A stretch of 9,088 nucleotides of DNA from Frankiales bacterium (GCA_025464915.1 JAODNF010000224.1:1-9088), one strand, 5' to 3'; numbered from the stretch's first letter, positions 1-6,297 are shown. The notes: generated by a model not told the origin, from the letters alone. Translations and numbers: made by a program.

Positions 1-1
1 G

Positions 2-1123
2 TGGGAGCCGCACACCGAGTGGAGCGACGAGGACATAACGCTCGACCCGCCGAAGAAGGGCGAGGAGCTCGTCAAGCTGGCGGCGACCGGCCTGTGTCAC
101 TCGGACGAGCACATGGTCACCGGCGACATGGTGCTGCCGCCCGAGATCGCCGAGCTGATGGGTGTGTCGCAGTTCCCCGTCATCGGCGGTCACGAGGGCG
201 CCGGCGAGGTCATCGAGGTCGGCGAGGGCGTCACGGACCTCGAGGTCGGCGACCACGTCGTGTTCGCCTTCATCCCGAGCTGCGGCAAGTGCCCCAGCTG
301 TCGCATCGGCCAGTCGCACATCTGCGACCTCGGTGCCTTCCTGCTCGGCGGGCGTCAGTTCACCGACCAGACCGCGCGCCACCACACCAAGGACGGCAAG
401 GACCTCGGCATCATGGTCGGCGTCGGGACCTTCGCGCCCTACTCCGTGGTGGCCGTCGAGTCCTGCGTGAAGATCGACAAGGACATCCCGCTCGACAAGG
501 CCGCCCTCGTGGGCTGCGGCGTCACCACCGGCTGGGGCTCCGCCGTCAACGCGGCCGACGTCCAGCCCGGTGAGACCGTCGTCATCTACGGCGTCGGCGG
601 CATCGGCACGGCAGCCGTCCAGGGCGCCGTCCTCGCGGGCGCGCGGCAGGTCGTCGTCGTCGAGCCGGTCGAGTGGAAGCGCGAGAAGATCAAGGAGTTC
701 GGCGCGACCCACACCGCTGCGTCGCACGAGGAGGCGTTCTTCCTCGTCCAGGGCATCACCAACGGCGCCATGGCCGACAAGGCCATCCTGTGCGTCGGCA
801 CCGGCGACGGCTCGCACGTCGCGCAGCTGATGAGCATCATCAAGAAGGCGGGCCGCGGTGTCATCACCTCCGTGACGCCCATGCTCGCCGAGGACGTGAA
901 GCTCAACCTGTTCGAGTTCGCGATGCAGCGCAAGGAGCTCGTCGGCTGCATCTTCGGCAACGCGAACCCGTCGGTCGACATCCCGAAGCTGCTCGCGCTC
1001 TACAAGGCCGGCAAGCTCAAGCTCGATGAGATGATCACGACGGAATACACCTTGGACGAGATCAACCAGGGCTACCAGGACATGCGTGACGGCAAGAACT
1101 TCCGCGGCCTGATCCGCTACTAG
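2..1123 (+). CDS. NDMA-dependent (mycofactocin-associated) zinc alcohol dehydrogenase, 5'-partial
   Basis: Medium-chain zinc alcohol dehydrogenase, cytoplasmic, expected to oxidise alcohols using a tightly bound NAD(H) that is re-oxidised by an external acceptor (mycofactocin in vivo, NDMA in vitro). The frame is open from base 2, and 373 residues are visible; probably fewer than about 15 are missing, since the visible part begins WEPHTEWS, typical of residue ~9 onward in this family. Visible motifs: GLCHSDEH (catalytic zinc Cys, codon 95-97), GGHEGAGEV (catalytic zinc His), a four-Cys structural zinc lobe (CGKCPSC followed by a fourth Cys in HIC), GCGVTTGWGSAV (second catalytic Cys region) and the Rossmann motif GVGGIGTAAVQGA. 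The long loop between the CHSDEH and GGHEG motifs, and the overall wording, fit the NDMA-dependent family rather than ordinary NAD-dependent class I enzymes. That family assignment is from memory. It ends 12 bp before the oppositely oriented DUF1918 gene. The ATG at 113 is internal and not the start. Confidence 0.88.
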   Translation, partial: WEPHTEWSDEDITLDPPKKGEELVKLAATGLCHSDEHMVTGDMVLPPEIAELMGVSQFPVIGGHEGAGEVIEVGEGVTDLEVGDHVVFAFIPSCGKCPSCRIGQSHICDLGAFLLGGRQFTDQTARHHTKDGKDLGIMVGVGTFAPYSVVAVESCVKIDKDIPLDKAALVGCGVTTGWGSAVNAADVQPGETVVIYGVGGIGTAAVQGAVLAGARQVVVVEPVEWKREKIKEFGATHTAASHEEAFFLVQGITNGAMADKAILCVGTGDGSHVAQLMSIIKKAGRGVITSVTPMLAEDVKLNLFEFAMQRKELVGCIFGNANPSVDIPKLLALYKAGKLKLDEMITTEYTLDEINQGYQDMRDGKNFRGLIRY

Positions 1124-1135
1124 CCCGGGCTTGCG

Positions 1136-1336
1136 CTACTCGGCGGCCAGCTGGCCCTCGTGGGAGATCCGGGTCTCCGGACCGGGGTAGCAGAGCGCCT
1201 GGTGCCCGTCCTCCCACCGCACGAGGTACGGCGGCCTGCCGTCCTGCCCACGGACCTCGACCACCTCCCCGAGGCGACCGGACTCCCCGACGTGCAGACC
1301 GGGGACGGCGATGGTGTCTCCCACAACAGCGTGCAT
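1136..1336 (-). CDS. DUF1918 domain protein
   Basis: Small protein of 66 residues that is essentially one DUF1918 domain, a short SH3-barrel-like beta domain common in Actinobacteria and without a known biochemical role. The hallmark pattern is clear: an N-terminal VGDTIAVPG strand, then GEVVEVRGQDGRPPYLVRWEDGH, then the C-terminal YPGPETRI. The start is ATG at 1336, preceded on the minus strand by a strong Shine-Dalgarno GGGAGG (plus-strand 1342-1347) with 5-base spacing. It is convergent with the alcohol dehydrogenase, with 12 bp between the two stop codons, and is transcribed alone. There is no signal peptide or membrane segment, so it is presumably cytoplasmic. The function is unknown; the family call is strong because the motif order and length fit. 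Confidence 0.85.
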   Translation of the reverse strand: MHAVVGDTIAVPGLHVGESGRLGEVVEVRGQDGRPPYLVRWEDGHQALCYPGPETRISHEGQLAAE

Positions 1337-1446
1337 GACGACCTCCCGCAGCGATGGTCCTGCTCACCTCTCGTCCGGGCAAGACCCACAGCCGGCTCAC
1401 AGCGATGGCCCAGCGACCTCCGAGGGCCGCGCCGGACCGTGGACGC

Positions 1447-1830
1447 ATGGACGAGACGACCAGACCCCTCACCACCGCGGCGGCCGAGGGCCTTCAGCGG
1501 GCCCCGCAGGGCCAGCGTGCCCGGGCCCGCCGCTCCGTGCTGATCGCCTCCGCCGGCACCGGCCTGCTCGCGGTCAGCGGGACCGTCGCCCTCACCGTGG
1601 CCCTCGCCCCGGCGGGGACGACGACCGTGGCCGCCACCTCGGTCGCCACCTCGGTCGCCACCGCGTCGCCGACGGCCGCGGCGACCACCTCGACGGCCAC
1701 CCAGGCTCCGTCGTCGCTCACCAGCACCACCTCGAGCACCACCTCGAGCACCGGCTCGACCGCGGCAGCGTCGACGACCGGCTCGACGGCGACCGGTGCC
1801 TCCGCGCTAGCGACGTCCGGCGGCAGCTGA
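1447..1830 (+). CDS. Small membrane-anchored Ser/Thr/Ala-rich protein, function unknown
   Basis: 127 residues from the ATG at 1447. I do not recognise a family. Residues 1-30 are polar and end in a basic cluster (RARARRS). Residues about 31-55 form one hydrophobic segment (VLIASAGTGLLAVSGTVALTVALA). The remaining ~70 residues are almost only Ser, Thr, Ala and Gly. By the positive-inside rule the N-terminus is cytoplasmic and the low-complexity tail lies outside, possibly O-mannosylated (inference). The frame is open upstream to an ATG at 1354, but the segment before 1447 is Arg/Pro-rich and out of keeping, so 1447 is preferred; no strong Shine-Dalgarno supports either start. The tail contains short in-frame 12-base tandem duplications. 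Codon use has GC-rich third positions like real genes here, but low complexity weakens coding evidence. It is divergent from DUF1918 and followed by a GC hairpin 15 bases after the stop. Confidence 0.55.
   Translation: MDETTRPLTTAAAEGLQRAPQGQRARARRSVLIASAGTGLLAVSGTVALTVALAPAGTTTVAATSVATSVATASPTAAATTSTATQAPSSLTSTTSSTTSSTGSTAAASTTGSTATGASALATSGGS
1634..1657 (+). repeat. 12-bp tandem duplication CCACCTCGGTCG x2
   Basis: Two exact in-frame copies of CCACCTCGGTCG at 1634-1645 and 1646-1657, followed by a partial third (CCACC). It encodes an Ala-Thr-Ser-Val repeat at the start of the low-complexity tail of the small membrane protein. The unit length is a multiple of three, so copy-number change would lengthen or shorten the tail without breaking the frame. 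Confidence 0.8.
1723..1752 (+). repeat. 12-bp tandem repeat AGCACCACCTCG, 2.5 copies
   Basis: Exact copies at 1723-1734 and 1735-1746 and a half copy (AGCACC) at 1747-1752, encoding a Ser-Thr-Thr-Ser repeat in the outer tail of the small membrane protein. It has the same unit length as the repeat at 1634-1657 but a different sequence, which suggests slippage-driven growth of the tail. Confidence 0.8.
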
Positions 1831-1845
1831 GCGTCGCGTCGCAAT

Positions 1846-1861
1846 CCCGCCAGCCGGCGGG
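1846..1861 (+). terminator. GC-rich hairpin after the small membrane protein
   Basis: CCCGCC-AGCC-GGCGGG forms a perfect 6-bp stem with a 4-base loop, 15 bases after the stop at 1830. The stem can extend by a T-G and an A-T pair. There is no U-tract, so it would be a U-less actinobacterial type terminator or simply a chance hairpin in GC-rich DNA. Confidence 0.4.
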
Positions 1862-1885
1862 GTCGCGCAGCCGCACCCTGAGGAC

Positions 1886-2157
1886 ATGCAGATCACCGGT
1901 ATCCCCACCCCGCTGACCGTCCGCGACAGTGACCAGCGGACCGTCGCCGACGCCCCGTACGCCTTTCCCTGCCGCCGCTGCCTTCGCTGCTCTCGCTGCG
2001 CGGGTACACCGACGACGGCTCATCCGTGCGCTGCGAGGTGGTGGCCGGCACTGACGCCGAACCTCGGCTCGAGGCGATGCTCACGGATCCGCGAACCCGC
2101 TTCGTGCACGTCCACAACGCCGGACCCGGCTGCTTCGCTGCCCGCGTCGATCACTAG
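1886..2157 (+). pseudogene. DUF1203-like gene remnant, internal deletion and frame change
   Basis: Two pieces of what looks like one DUF1203-family protein lie in different frames. The N-terminal piece starts at ATG 1886 (MQITGIPTPLTVRDSDQRTV, then ADAPYAFPCRRCLR), ending near 1987 and matching the family's early ...FPCR.SLRDA region. The C-terminal piece, in frame 1 from about 1969, reads LPSLLSLRGYTDDG, then a short linker, then LTDPRTRFVHVHNAGPGC and FAARVDH, stop 2155-2157. This is the family's characteristic end (DPR....H.HNA.(P/R)GC.AAR.D). Intact members are about 150 residues from memory; here only about 90 codons remain and the middle third is gone. The junction (about 1969-1990) is full of short CGCTGC/CTTCGCTGC repeats, which could have mediated the deletion. 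The family call is recalled, not searched. Alternatively, only the C-terminal fragment is genuine and the N-terminal match is chance. Confidence 0.6.
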
Positions 2158-2162
2158 ATCGA
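2147..2162. promoter_or_regulatory. Perfect 6-4-6 dyad TCGATC(ACTA)GATCGA
   Basis: A perfect inverted repeat overlaps the stop codon of the DUF1203 remnant. Its 6-4-6 geometry is that of actinobacterial SOS boxes (TCGAAC-N4-GTTCGA), matching 10 of 12 half-site bases, but the change of the core A/T pair argues against LexA binding. It is AT-richer than its surroundings and not followed by a T-run, so it is not an obvious terminator. Its function is unknown. Confidence 0.3.
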
Positions 2163-2222
2163 TTATACCGCTTTCTCGGAGACAGCGCATCGGCGCAAAG
2201 CCACAACAAAGGAGCGTCACTT

Positions 2223-2270
2223 GTGACAGATGACGTACATACGTTCGAGGAAGGTTGGGGTAGGTTGTAG
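2223..2270 (+). CDS. Possible 15-codon upstream ORF (leader peptide) before the HNH gene
   Basis: A strong Shine-Dalgarno AAAGGAG (2208-2214) is followed after 8 bases by GTG at 2223 and a 15-codon frame reading MTDDVHTFEEGWGRL, stopping at TAG 2268-2270, two bases before the GTG of the DUF222/HNH gene. This is the best ribosome-binding site in the area, yet the only frame it serves is this short one. Translation ending so close to the next start could couple the two. It competes with the leaderless-transcription reading, in which the -10 at 2261-2266 lies inside this ORF. It could also be a relic of a lost gene or chance. Confidence 0.3.
   Translation: MTDDVHTFEEGWGRL
2233..2248 (+). promoter_or_regulatory. 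Probable SOS (LexA) box upstream of the DUF222/HNH gene
   Basis: ACGTACATACGTTCGA fits the actinobacterial/mycobacterial SOS box TCGAAC-N4-GTTCGA at 10 of 12 half-site positions: the right half GTTCGA is perfect and the left half ACGTAC has two mismatches. It lies 24 bases before the GTG at 2273 and overlaps where the -35 would be for the -10 at 2261-2266, the right place for LexA repression. In M. tuberculosis several 13E12-repeat (DUF222/HNH) genes are known LexA targets, so the context fits the motif. Confidence 0.6.
2261..2266 (+). promoter_or_regulatory. -10 hexamer TAGGTT placed for leaderless transcription
   Basis: TAGGTT fits the actinobacterial -10 pattern TAnnnT and occupies exactly -12 to -7 relative to GTG 2273, the spacing seen in leaderless mRNAs, where transcription starts at the first base of the start codon. 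No Shine-Dalgarno serves GTG 2273, which supports this. The same hexamer at the same offset is found before the LLM gene at 7255. Confidence 0.5.
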
Positions 2271-2272
2271 GT

Positions 2273-4066
2273 GTGACCTCCCGCTCTGCCTCCCTCGTCG
2301 CGGAGCAGCGGTCTGTCCTGGAGCGGGTGGAGGAGCTGGAGGCGCGCAAGGCGGCGCTGTTCGTCGAGGCTGCGGCGCTGCGGGCCGAGATCGGCCAGTT
2401 GTGGGAGAGCGAGCGCAGCGGGTTCGCGGAGATGGAGCTCGCGGGGTCAGCCCTCATCGGGCAGATCCGGGCGTCCCGTGAGCTGACCGACGGACACCGC
2501 CTGACGCAGCTGTTCCCGCGGCTGGCGGAGCAGGCCGCGGCCGGAGTGGTGTTCGTCCCGACGGTCGAGGCCGTGCTCCTGGCGACCCGGCGCTGCACCG
2601 AGCAGGTCCAGCTGGTCATCGACGCGCGCCTGTCCGGGCTGCTGGTCGGGCGCAACGTCACCGACGTGCGGCGCCTCGTCCAGCACACGGTCCTGGCCGT
2701 GGAAGCCGAGATCGACCCCGACCTCACGCGGCAGCGCCAGGACGAGGCCCGCCAGGACGCCCGCGTCTGGGTGTCACCCGGTGATGACGGCATGACCAGC
2801 ATCGGAGCCGTCATCGACGCCGTCGCCGGGCGTCGCTGGGCGCTGGACTTCGAGCAGCTCGTCCACGCGCAGCAGGTCCTCGACAAGCGCGACGGGCGGG
2901 ACCGGACCCTGCAGCAGGTGCAGGCCGAGGTCTTCGCCACCCTGCCCTCCCTCGTCCTGGCCCTCGTCACGGCCGCCCGCGACGGGGTCCTCACTGACCT
3001 CGCCGAGCAGGCCGACCGGCACCCCGACCTCGACCCCGATGCGCTGGCCGAGGTCGAGGCCCTGGCCGAGAGCCTCACGGACCAGTCCCTCAACAACGAC
3101 CCCCGCGGTGAGACCGCTGTGGACGATGCGGTCGCACCGACCGACAGCTCGCGTCCGTCCGCACCCGAGCACGACGCTTCCCGCATCGATCCCGCGACCG
3201 GGCCCGAGCTCGACCCGTTCGACGCGATCGCCGGCGCGATCGCCGACCTCGACCCCACCACCGATCTGATCGTCGACCTCGACGCCGAACCCCCTGCCCC
3301 GGATGTCCCCGAGGGGCCGCCGCCCACGGCATCCGCCGCGCAGGACGCGGCGGACCGGGACAACCTCAGCAGCACACGGCACGACAGCCGGGACCTGACG
3401 CTTCAGGACCTCCTGCTGCGCTGCCTGCGCATGCCCCTGAGCAACCCGACCGTCCTCACCCTGCACCTGCCGATGGCCACCGTCCTCGACCTCAGCCACG
3501 CCCCCGGCTTCCTCGAGGGCTATGGCCCGCTGCCCGCCCGCCGAGTCCGCGAGCTGCTCCCCGACGCCCGGCTCAAGGAGGTCTACGTCGACCGCGACAC
3601 CGGGATCCCCCTCGGCAGCGGGAAGGTCGAGCCCTGGCGCCTCGCCCAAGCCGAGCGGTCCGACCTGGGTGCCCGGCTCCGCAACGTCACTCTCACCGAC
3701 ACCGCCGAGCACCAGCACGACCCGTCGCCCGCACTCGCCGCCTTCGTCAAGCTCCGCGACCAGCGCTGCTCGGGTCCTGGCTGCACGATGCCCGCCTCGC
3801 AGTGCGACCTCGACCACGAGGTCGCGTTCCCGGACGGACCCACGGCGGAGTGGAACCTCGGCGACAAGTCCCGCCGCTGCCACGGCGCCAAGCACCACGG
3901 CTGGACCGTCACCCGACACCCCGACGGCCGCGCCGACTGGGTCAGCCCCACCCGCCGCACCTACACCAGCCACCCGCAGTGGCAGCCGCCCCCGGCGATC
4001 AGCCGACCGTTCAACGTGACGTTCCACCTGCCACCGACGGAGACGCTCGTCGAGATCGGGCTCTAA
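2273..4066 (+). CDS. DUF222 / HNH endonuclease-domain protein (13E12 repeat family type)
   Basis: 597 residues from GTG 2273. The N-terminal ~45 residues are a Glu/Ala/Leu-rich helical segment, followed by the DUF222 region (about 45-430) with an acidic, Pro/Asp-rich linker around 275-350, and a C-terminal HNH nuclease domain (about 490-560). HNH features: paired Cys C499 and C504 (CSGPGC), D514-H515 in CDLDHEV, N528 in EWNLGDKS, C536-H537 and KHH (540-542), giving both the nuclease H-N-H residues and a zinc-binding set. Such proteins are multicopy in many Actinobacteria; their nuclease targets are unknown, and those with regulatory data are DNA-damage inducible. An SOS-like box and a leaderless -10 precede it. 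The gene is convergent with the NTF2-like gene: the stops overlap in the bases CTAA (4063-4066), leaving no room for a terminator between them. The domain call is firm; the biological role is not known. Confidence 0.88.
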   Translation: MTSRSASLVAEQRSVLERVEELEARKAALFVEAAALRAEIGQLWESERSGFAEMELAGSALIGQIRASRELTDGHRLTQLFPRLAEQAAAGVVFVPTVEAVLLATRRCTEQVQLVIDARLSGLLVGRNVTDVRRLVQHTVLAVEAEIDPDLTRQRQDEARQDARVWVSPGDDGMTSIGAVIDAVAGRRWALDFEQLVHAQQVLDKRDGRDRTLQQVQAEVFATLPSLVLALVTAARDGVLTDLAEQADRHPDLDPDALAEVEALAESLTDQSLNNDPRGETAVDDAVAPTDSSRPSAPEHDASRIDPATGPELDPFDAIAGAIADLDPTTDLIVDLDAEPPAPDVPEGPPPTASAAQDAADRDNLSSTRHDSRDLTLQDLLLRCLRMPLSNPTVLTLHLPMATVLDLSHAPGFLEGYGPLPARRVRELLPDARLKEVYVDRDTGIPLGSGKVEPWRLAQAERSDLGARLRNVTLTDTAEHQHDPSPALAAFVKLRDQRCSGPGCTMPASQCDLDHEVAFPDGPTAEWNLGDKSRRCHGAKHHGWTVTRHPDGRADWVSPTRRTYTSHPQWQPPPAISRPFNVTFHLPPTETLVEIGL

Positions 4067-4527
4067 GGCGCCAGGCCGTCGTTCGTTGCGTCGTAGATCC
4101 AGGACAGGTCTGCCTCAGCGAGCCGTTGGTGCCAGGCGGCGGGCGCCGCGTTCATGAGCGTCCCGTAGTCCCAGTAGTCCTTCCACAGCGTGATGACGCC
4201 ACCCTCGACGGTCATCACGCTCACGAAGGGCAGCGAGGCGGTCTCGCCGGACTCCCAGTGCCAGACCTCGCGGTGCTCGGTGACGACGATCGAGCCCTGC
4301 TCCACGATGGGGCCCTCGTAGTGCTCGTACCCGGCCAGCCCGGCCAGGCCGAGCTGCAACCGGGCGACGATGTCCGCCGGGCCGCGGGCAGCCGTCGACG
4401 GGCCGGTGGGCACGTCCCAGTAGACCGACGACGGGCCGAAGAAGGACGCGATGGCGTCCCAGTCCCGCTCGTAGAGGGCGGCCCAGAACCCCTTCACAGC
4501 AAGCGATCCGTCAGCGGAACTAGCCAC
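4063..4527 (-). CDS. NTF2/SnoaL-like (limonene-epoxide-hydrolase-like fold) protein
   Basis: 154 residues, cytoplasmic, with the small cone-shaped alpha+beta fold of the SnoaL/NTF2 superfamily. The pattern is typical: an N-terminal helix pair (VKGFWAALYERDWDAIASFF), YWDVPTGP, ARGPADIVARL, a beta strand EHREVWHW, then FVSVMTVEGGVITLWKDYWD. The [WK]DYWD strand resembles the R-x-D catalytic strand of limonene-1,2-epoxide hydrolase with Lys in place of Arg, so it could be an epoxide hydrolase-like enzyme, an isomerase or a non-catalytic binder; I cannot choose. The start is GTG at 4527, inside the end of the amidohydrolase gene (8-bp overlap, GTGGCTAG), with Shine-Dalgarno GGAAGG (plus-strand 4535-4540) 7 bases upstream, so translational coupling is likely. 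It is the last gene of the SDR-amidohydrolase-NTF2 unit. Confidence 0.78.
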   Translation of the reverse strand: MASSADGSLAVKGFWAALYERDWDAIASFFGPSSVYWDVPTGPSTAARGPADIVARLQLGLAGLAGYEHYEGPIVEQGSIVVTEHREVWHWESGETASLPFVSVMTVEGGVITLWKDYWDYGTLMNAAPAAWHQRLAEADLSWIYDATNDGLAP

Positions 4528-6247
4528 GGACGAGCCTTCCCGGCAGGGCTCCGGTGTGCACGCCCTCGCGGTAGGTCACGACCCCGCGCTTGATGGTGGC
4601 GACGTAGCCGACCGCCTTCTGCAGCAGCCGACGGCCACCCGCGGGCAAGTCGGCCGCGACCTCCGGCGGGAGCAGCTGCAGGCGGTCGTAGTCGATGAGC
4701 AGGACGTCCCCGACCATGCCCGGCTCGAGGGTCCCTCGGTCCTGCAGCCCGTAGAGCCGAGCGGTGTCGCGGGTCTGCTTCCGGACGACCAGCTCGAGCG
4801 GCAGCGTCTCACCGCGGGTCCGGTCGCGGGTCCAGTGGGTGAGCATGAAGGTCGGCATCGACGCGTCGCAGATGACGCCGCAGTGCGCGCCACCGTCGGC
4901 GAGACCGACCGCGGACCGCGGGTGCAGCAGCATCTCACGCGCCTGGTCGAGGTTGCCGTAGCTGTAGTTGAGGATCGGGACGTAGAGCAGCCCCTCCCCG
5001 TTCCCGACCATCATCGCGTCGTAGGCGACCTCGAGCGGGTGCTTGCCGGTCGCGTCGGCGATGCCGGCGAGCGACCGGTCGTAGGCCGGCTCGTAGTCCG
5101 GCGGGTCACCGAGCAGGAAGGTCTTGGCGTAGGCGTCGTTCAGCCGCTTCGCCGTCTCCTCGTCCGGCTCCCACGCGAGGATCTCGGCGCGGAACGCGGG
5201 GTCACTGACCTTCGCCAGCATCTGCTCCGCGGTCGGCTTCTCGACGTACTTGAACGCACCGAAGACGGGCACGACGTCGAACAGGCAGTACGTCGTGAAG
5301 AAGCCGCTGAGCAGGCCGGTGGCCCGCCCCGCGACCTGGGGCCAGAGGTCGGCACCCTCCTCGGCGGCGTCGCGCGAGGTGTCCATGAGCTCGCGCCAGA
5401 GGTCGGGGGCGGCGTCGACCTGGATGAGCGCGAAGGTCACGGGCCGGCCGGTCTCGGCGGACAGCCGCCGCATCCAGTCGACCTCCTTGGCCGGGTTGGT
5501 GATGTCCTCGCCGGCCGCGCCCATGGGGGCGAGCTCGACGACGCCCTTGCCCGCCTCGCCGAGGGCACGGCTGATGCCGAAGACCTCCTCCTCGGCAGCG
5601 AACGTGCCCGGCACCGGCTCGCCGTCGATGGCGACATGGGCGATCGTGCGGCTCATCGAGAAGCCGAGCGCACCGGCGTCGATCGCCTCCCGCACGATCC
5701 GCTTCATCTCGGCGATCTCGGCTTCGGTCGCGCTCTCGTTGCGCGCTCCGCGCTCGCCCATGACGTAGGCCCGCACCGGGCCGTGCGCGACCTGGACGCC
5801 GACGTCCATGGTCCAGGCCCGCTTGTCGAGCGTGTCCAGGTACTCGGGAAAGGACTCCCACCCCCAGGTCAGGCCCTCCGCCAGCGCCGAGCCGGGGATG
5901 TCCTCGACGCCTTCCATCAGCCCGATCAGCCAGTCGTGCTTGTCCGGCTTGACCGGTGCGAAGCCGACGCCGCAGTTGCCGGCGACGATCGTCGTGACGC
6001 CGTGCCACGACGACGGCGCCAGCTCGTCGTCCCAGGTGGCCTGGCCGTCGTAGTGGGTGTGGATGTCGACCCAGCCCGGCGTGACGAGCAGGCCGGTCGC
6101 GTCGATCGTCTCGGTCGCGTCGGTGACGGTGCCCGGCTCGACGACGGCCGTGACGGTGCCGCCGTCGATGACGACGTCGGCGAGGCGCGCCGGTGCGCCG
6201 GTTCCGTCGATGACGGTGCCGCCGGAGATGAGGAGGTCATGGGTCAT
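4520..6247 (-). CDS. D-aminoacylase-like amidohydrolase (N-acyl-D-amino-acid deacylase family)
   Basis: 575 residues from the ATG at 6247. Metal-dependent amidohydrolase of the D-aminoacylase (COG3653) group, which hydrolyses amide bonds of N-acyl-D-amino acids or related cyclic amides. Seen in order: an N-terminal beta-sandwich (LLISGGTVIDGTG), the metal-binding TPGWVDIHTHYDGQ (H63, H65), GNCGVGFAP with the bridging Cys (C92), GFSMSR (196-200), the catalytic loop GLADGGAHCG (D451, H455) and the C-terminal GTLEPGMVGDVLLIDYD. After strand 5 the canonical SHxR and later His motifs of D-aminoacylase are not evident; MSRTIAH and ALIQVD stand in their places, so the substrate may not be an acyl-D-amino acid. 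The frame is open upstream to 6349, but the extra 34 residues are Arg-rich and precede the conserved start of the fold, so 6247 is preferred; no clear Shine-Dalgarno is present. It lies 121 bp downstream of the SDR and overlaps the NTF2-like gene by 8 bp. Confidence 0.85.
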   Translation of the reverse strand: MTHDLLISGGTVIDGTGAPARLADVVIDGGTVTAVVEPGTVTDATETIDATGLLVTPGWVDIHTHYDGQATWDDELAPSSWHGVTTIVAGNCGVGFAPVKPDKHDWLIGLMEGVEDIPGSALAEGLTWGWESFPEYLDTLDKRAWTMDVGVQVAHGPVRAYVMGERGARNESATEAEIAEMKRIVREAIDAGALGFSMSRTIAHVAIDGEPVPGTFAAEEEVFGISRALGEAGKGVVELAPMGAAGEDITNPAKEVDWMRRLSAETGRPVTFALIQVDAAPDLWRELMDTSRDAAEEGADLWPQVAGRATGLLSGFFTTYCLFDVVPVFGAFKYVEKPTAEQMLAKVSDPAFRAEILAWEPDEETAKRLNDAYAKTFLLGDPPDYEPAYDRSLAGIADATGKHPLEVAYDAMMVGNGEGLLYVPILNYSYGNLDQAREMLLHPRSAVGLADGGAHCGVICDASMPTFMLTHWTRDRTRGETLPLELVVRKQTRDTARLYGLQDRGTLEPGMVGDVLLIDYDRLQLLPPEVAADLPAGGRRLLQKAVGYVATIKRGVVTYREGVHTGALPGRLVRG

Positions 6248-6283
6248 GCCCGGCAGTCTGGCCCAGAGTGATCTGGACCACAA

Positions 6284-6297
6284 TGGACACCTGTCCA
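6284..6297. promoter_or_regulatory. Operator-like dyad TGGACA(CC)TGTCCA upstream of the amidohydrolase
   Basis: A perfect 6-2-6 inverted repeat centred 43-44 bp upstream of the amidohydrolase ATG. A third half-site, TGGAC, lies at 6274-6278, exactly 10 bp (one helical turn) from the one at 6284. In the minus direction the half-site TGGACA is one base from the -35 consensus TTGACA, so the dyad could overlap a promoter internal to the unit, but I see no convincing -10. The regulator is unknown; it does not match the KstR-like box at 7231. Confidence 0.4.

Noticed and set aside
1122..1131. Palindrome AGCCCGGGCT between the ADH and DUF1918 stops as a terminator
   Set aside because: It is a perfect 10-bp palindrome, but with no loop it cannot form a stable hairpin, and no T-run follows on either strand.
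2020..4027. Long minus-strand open frames (451 and 417 codons)
   Set aside because: They lie antisense to the DUF222/HNH gene and, at one end, the DUF1203 remnant. The products are low-complexity Ser/Arg or Gly/Val rich with no recognisable motif.
4556..6271. 571-codon plus-strand open frame
   Set aside because: It is antisense to the amidohydrolase, whose motifs and codon pattern are clearly real. Its product is Arg/Val/Gly/Asp-rich without domain logic, as expected of an opposite-strand frame in GC-rich DNA.
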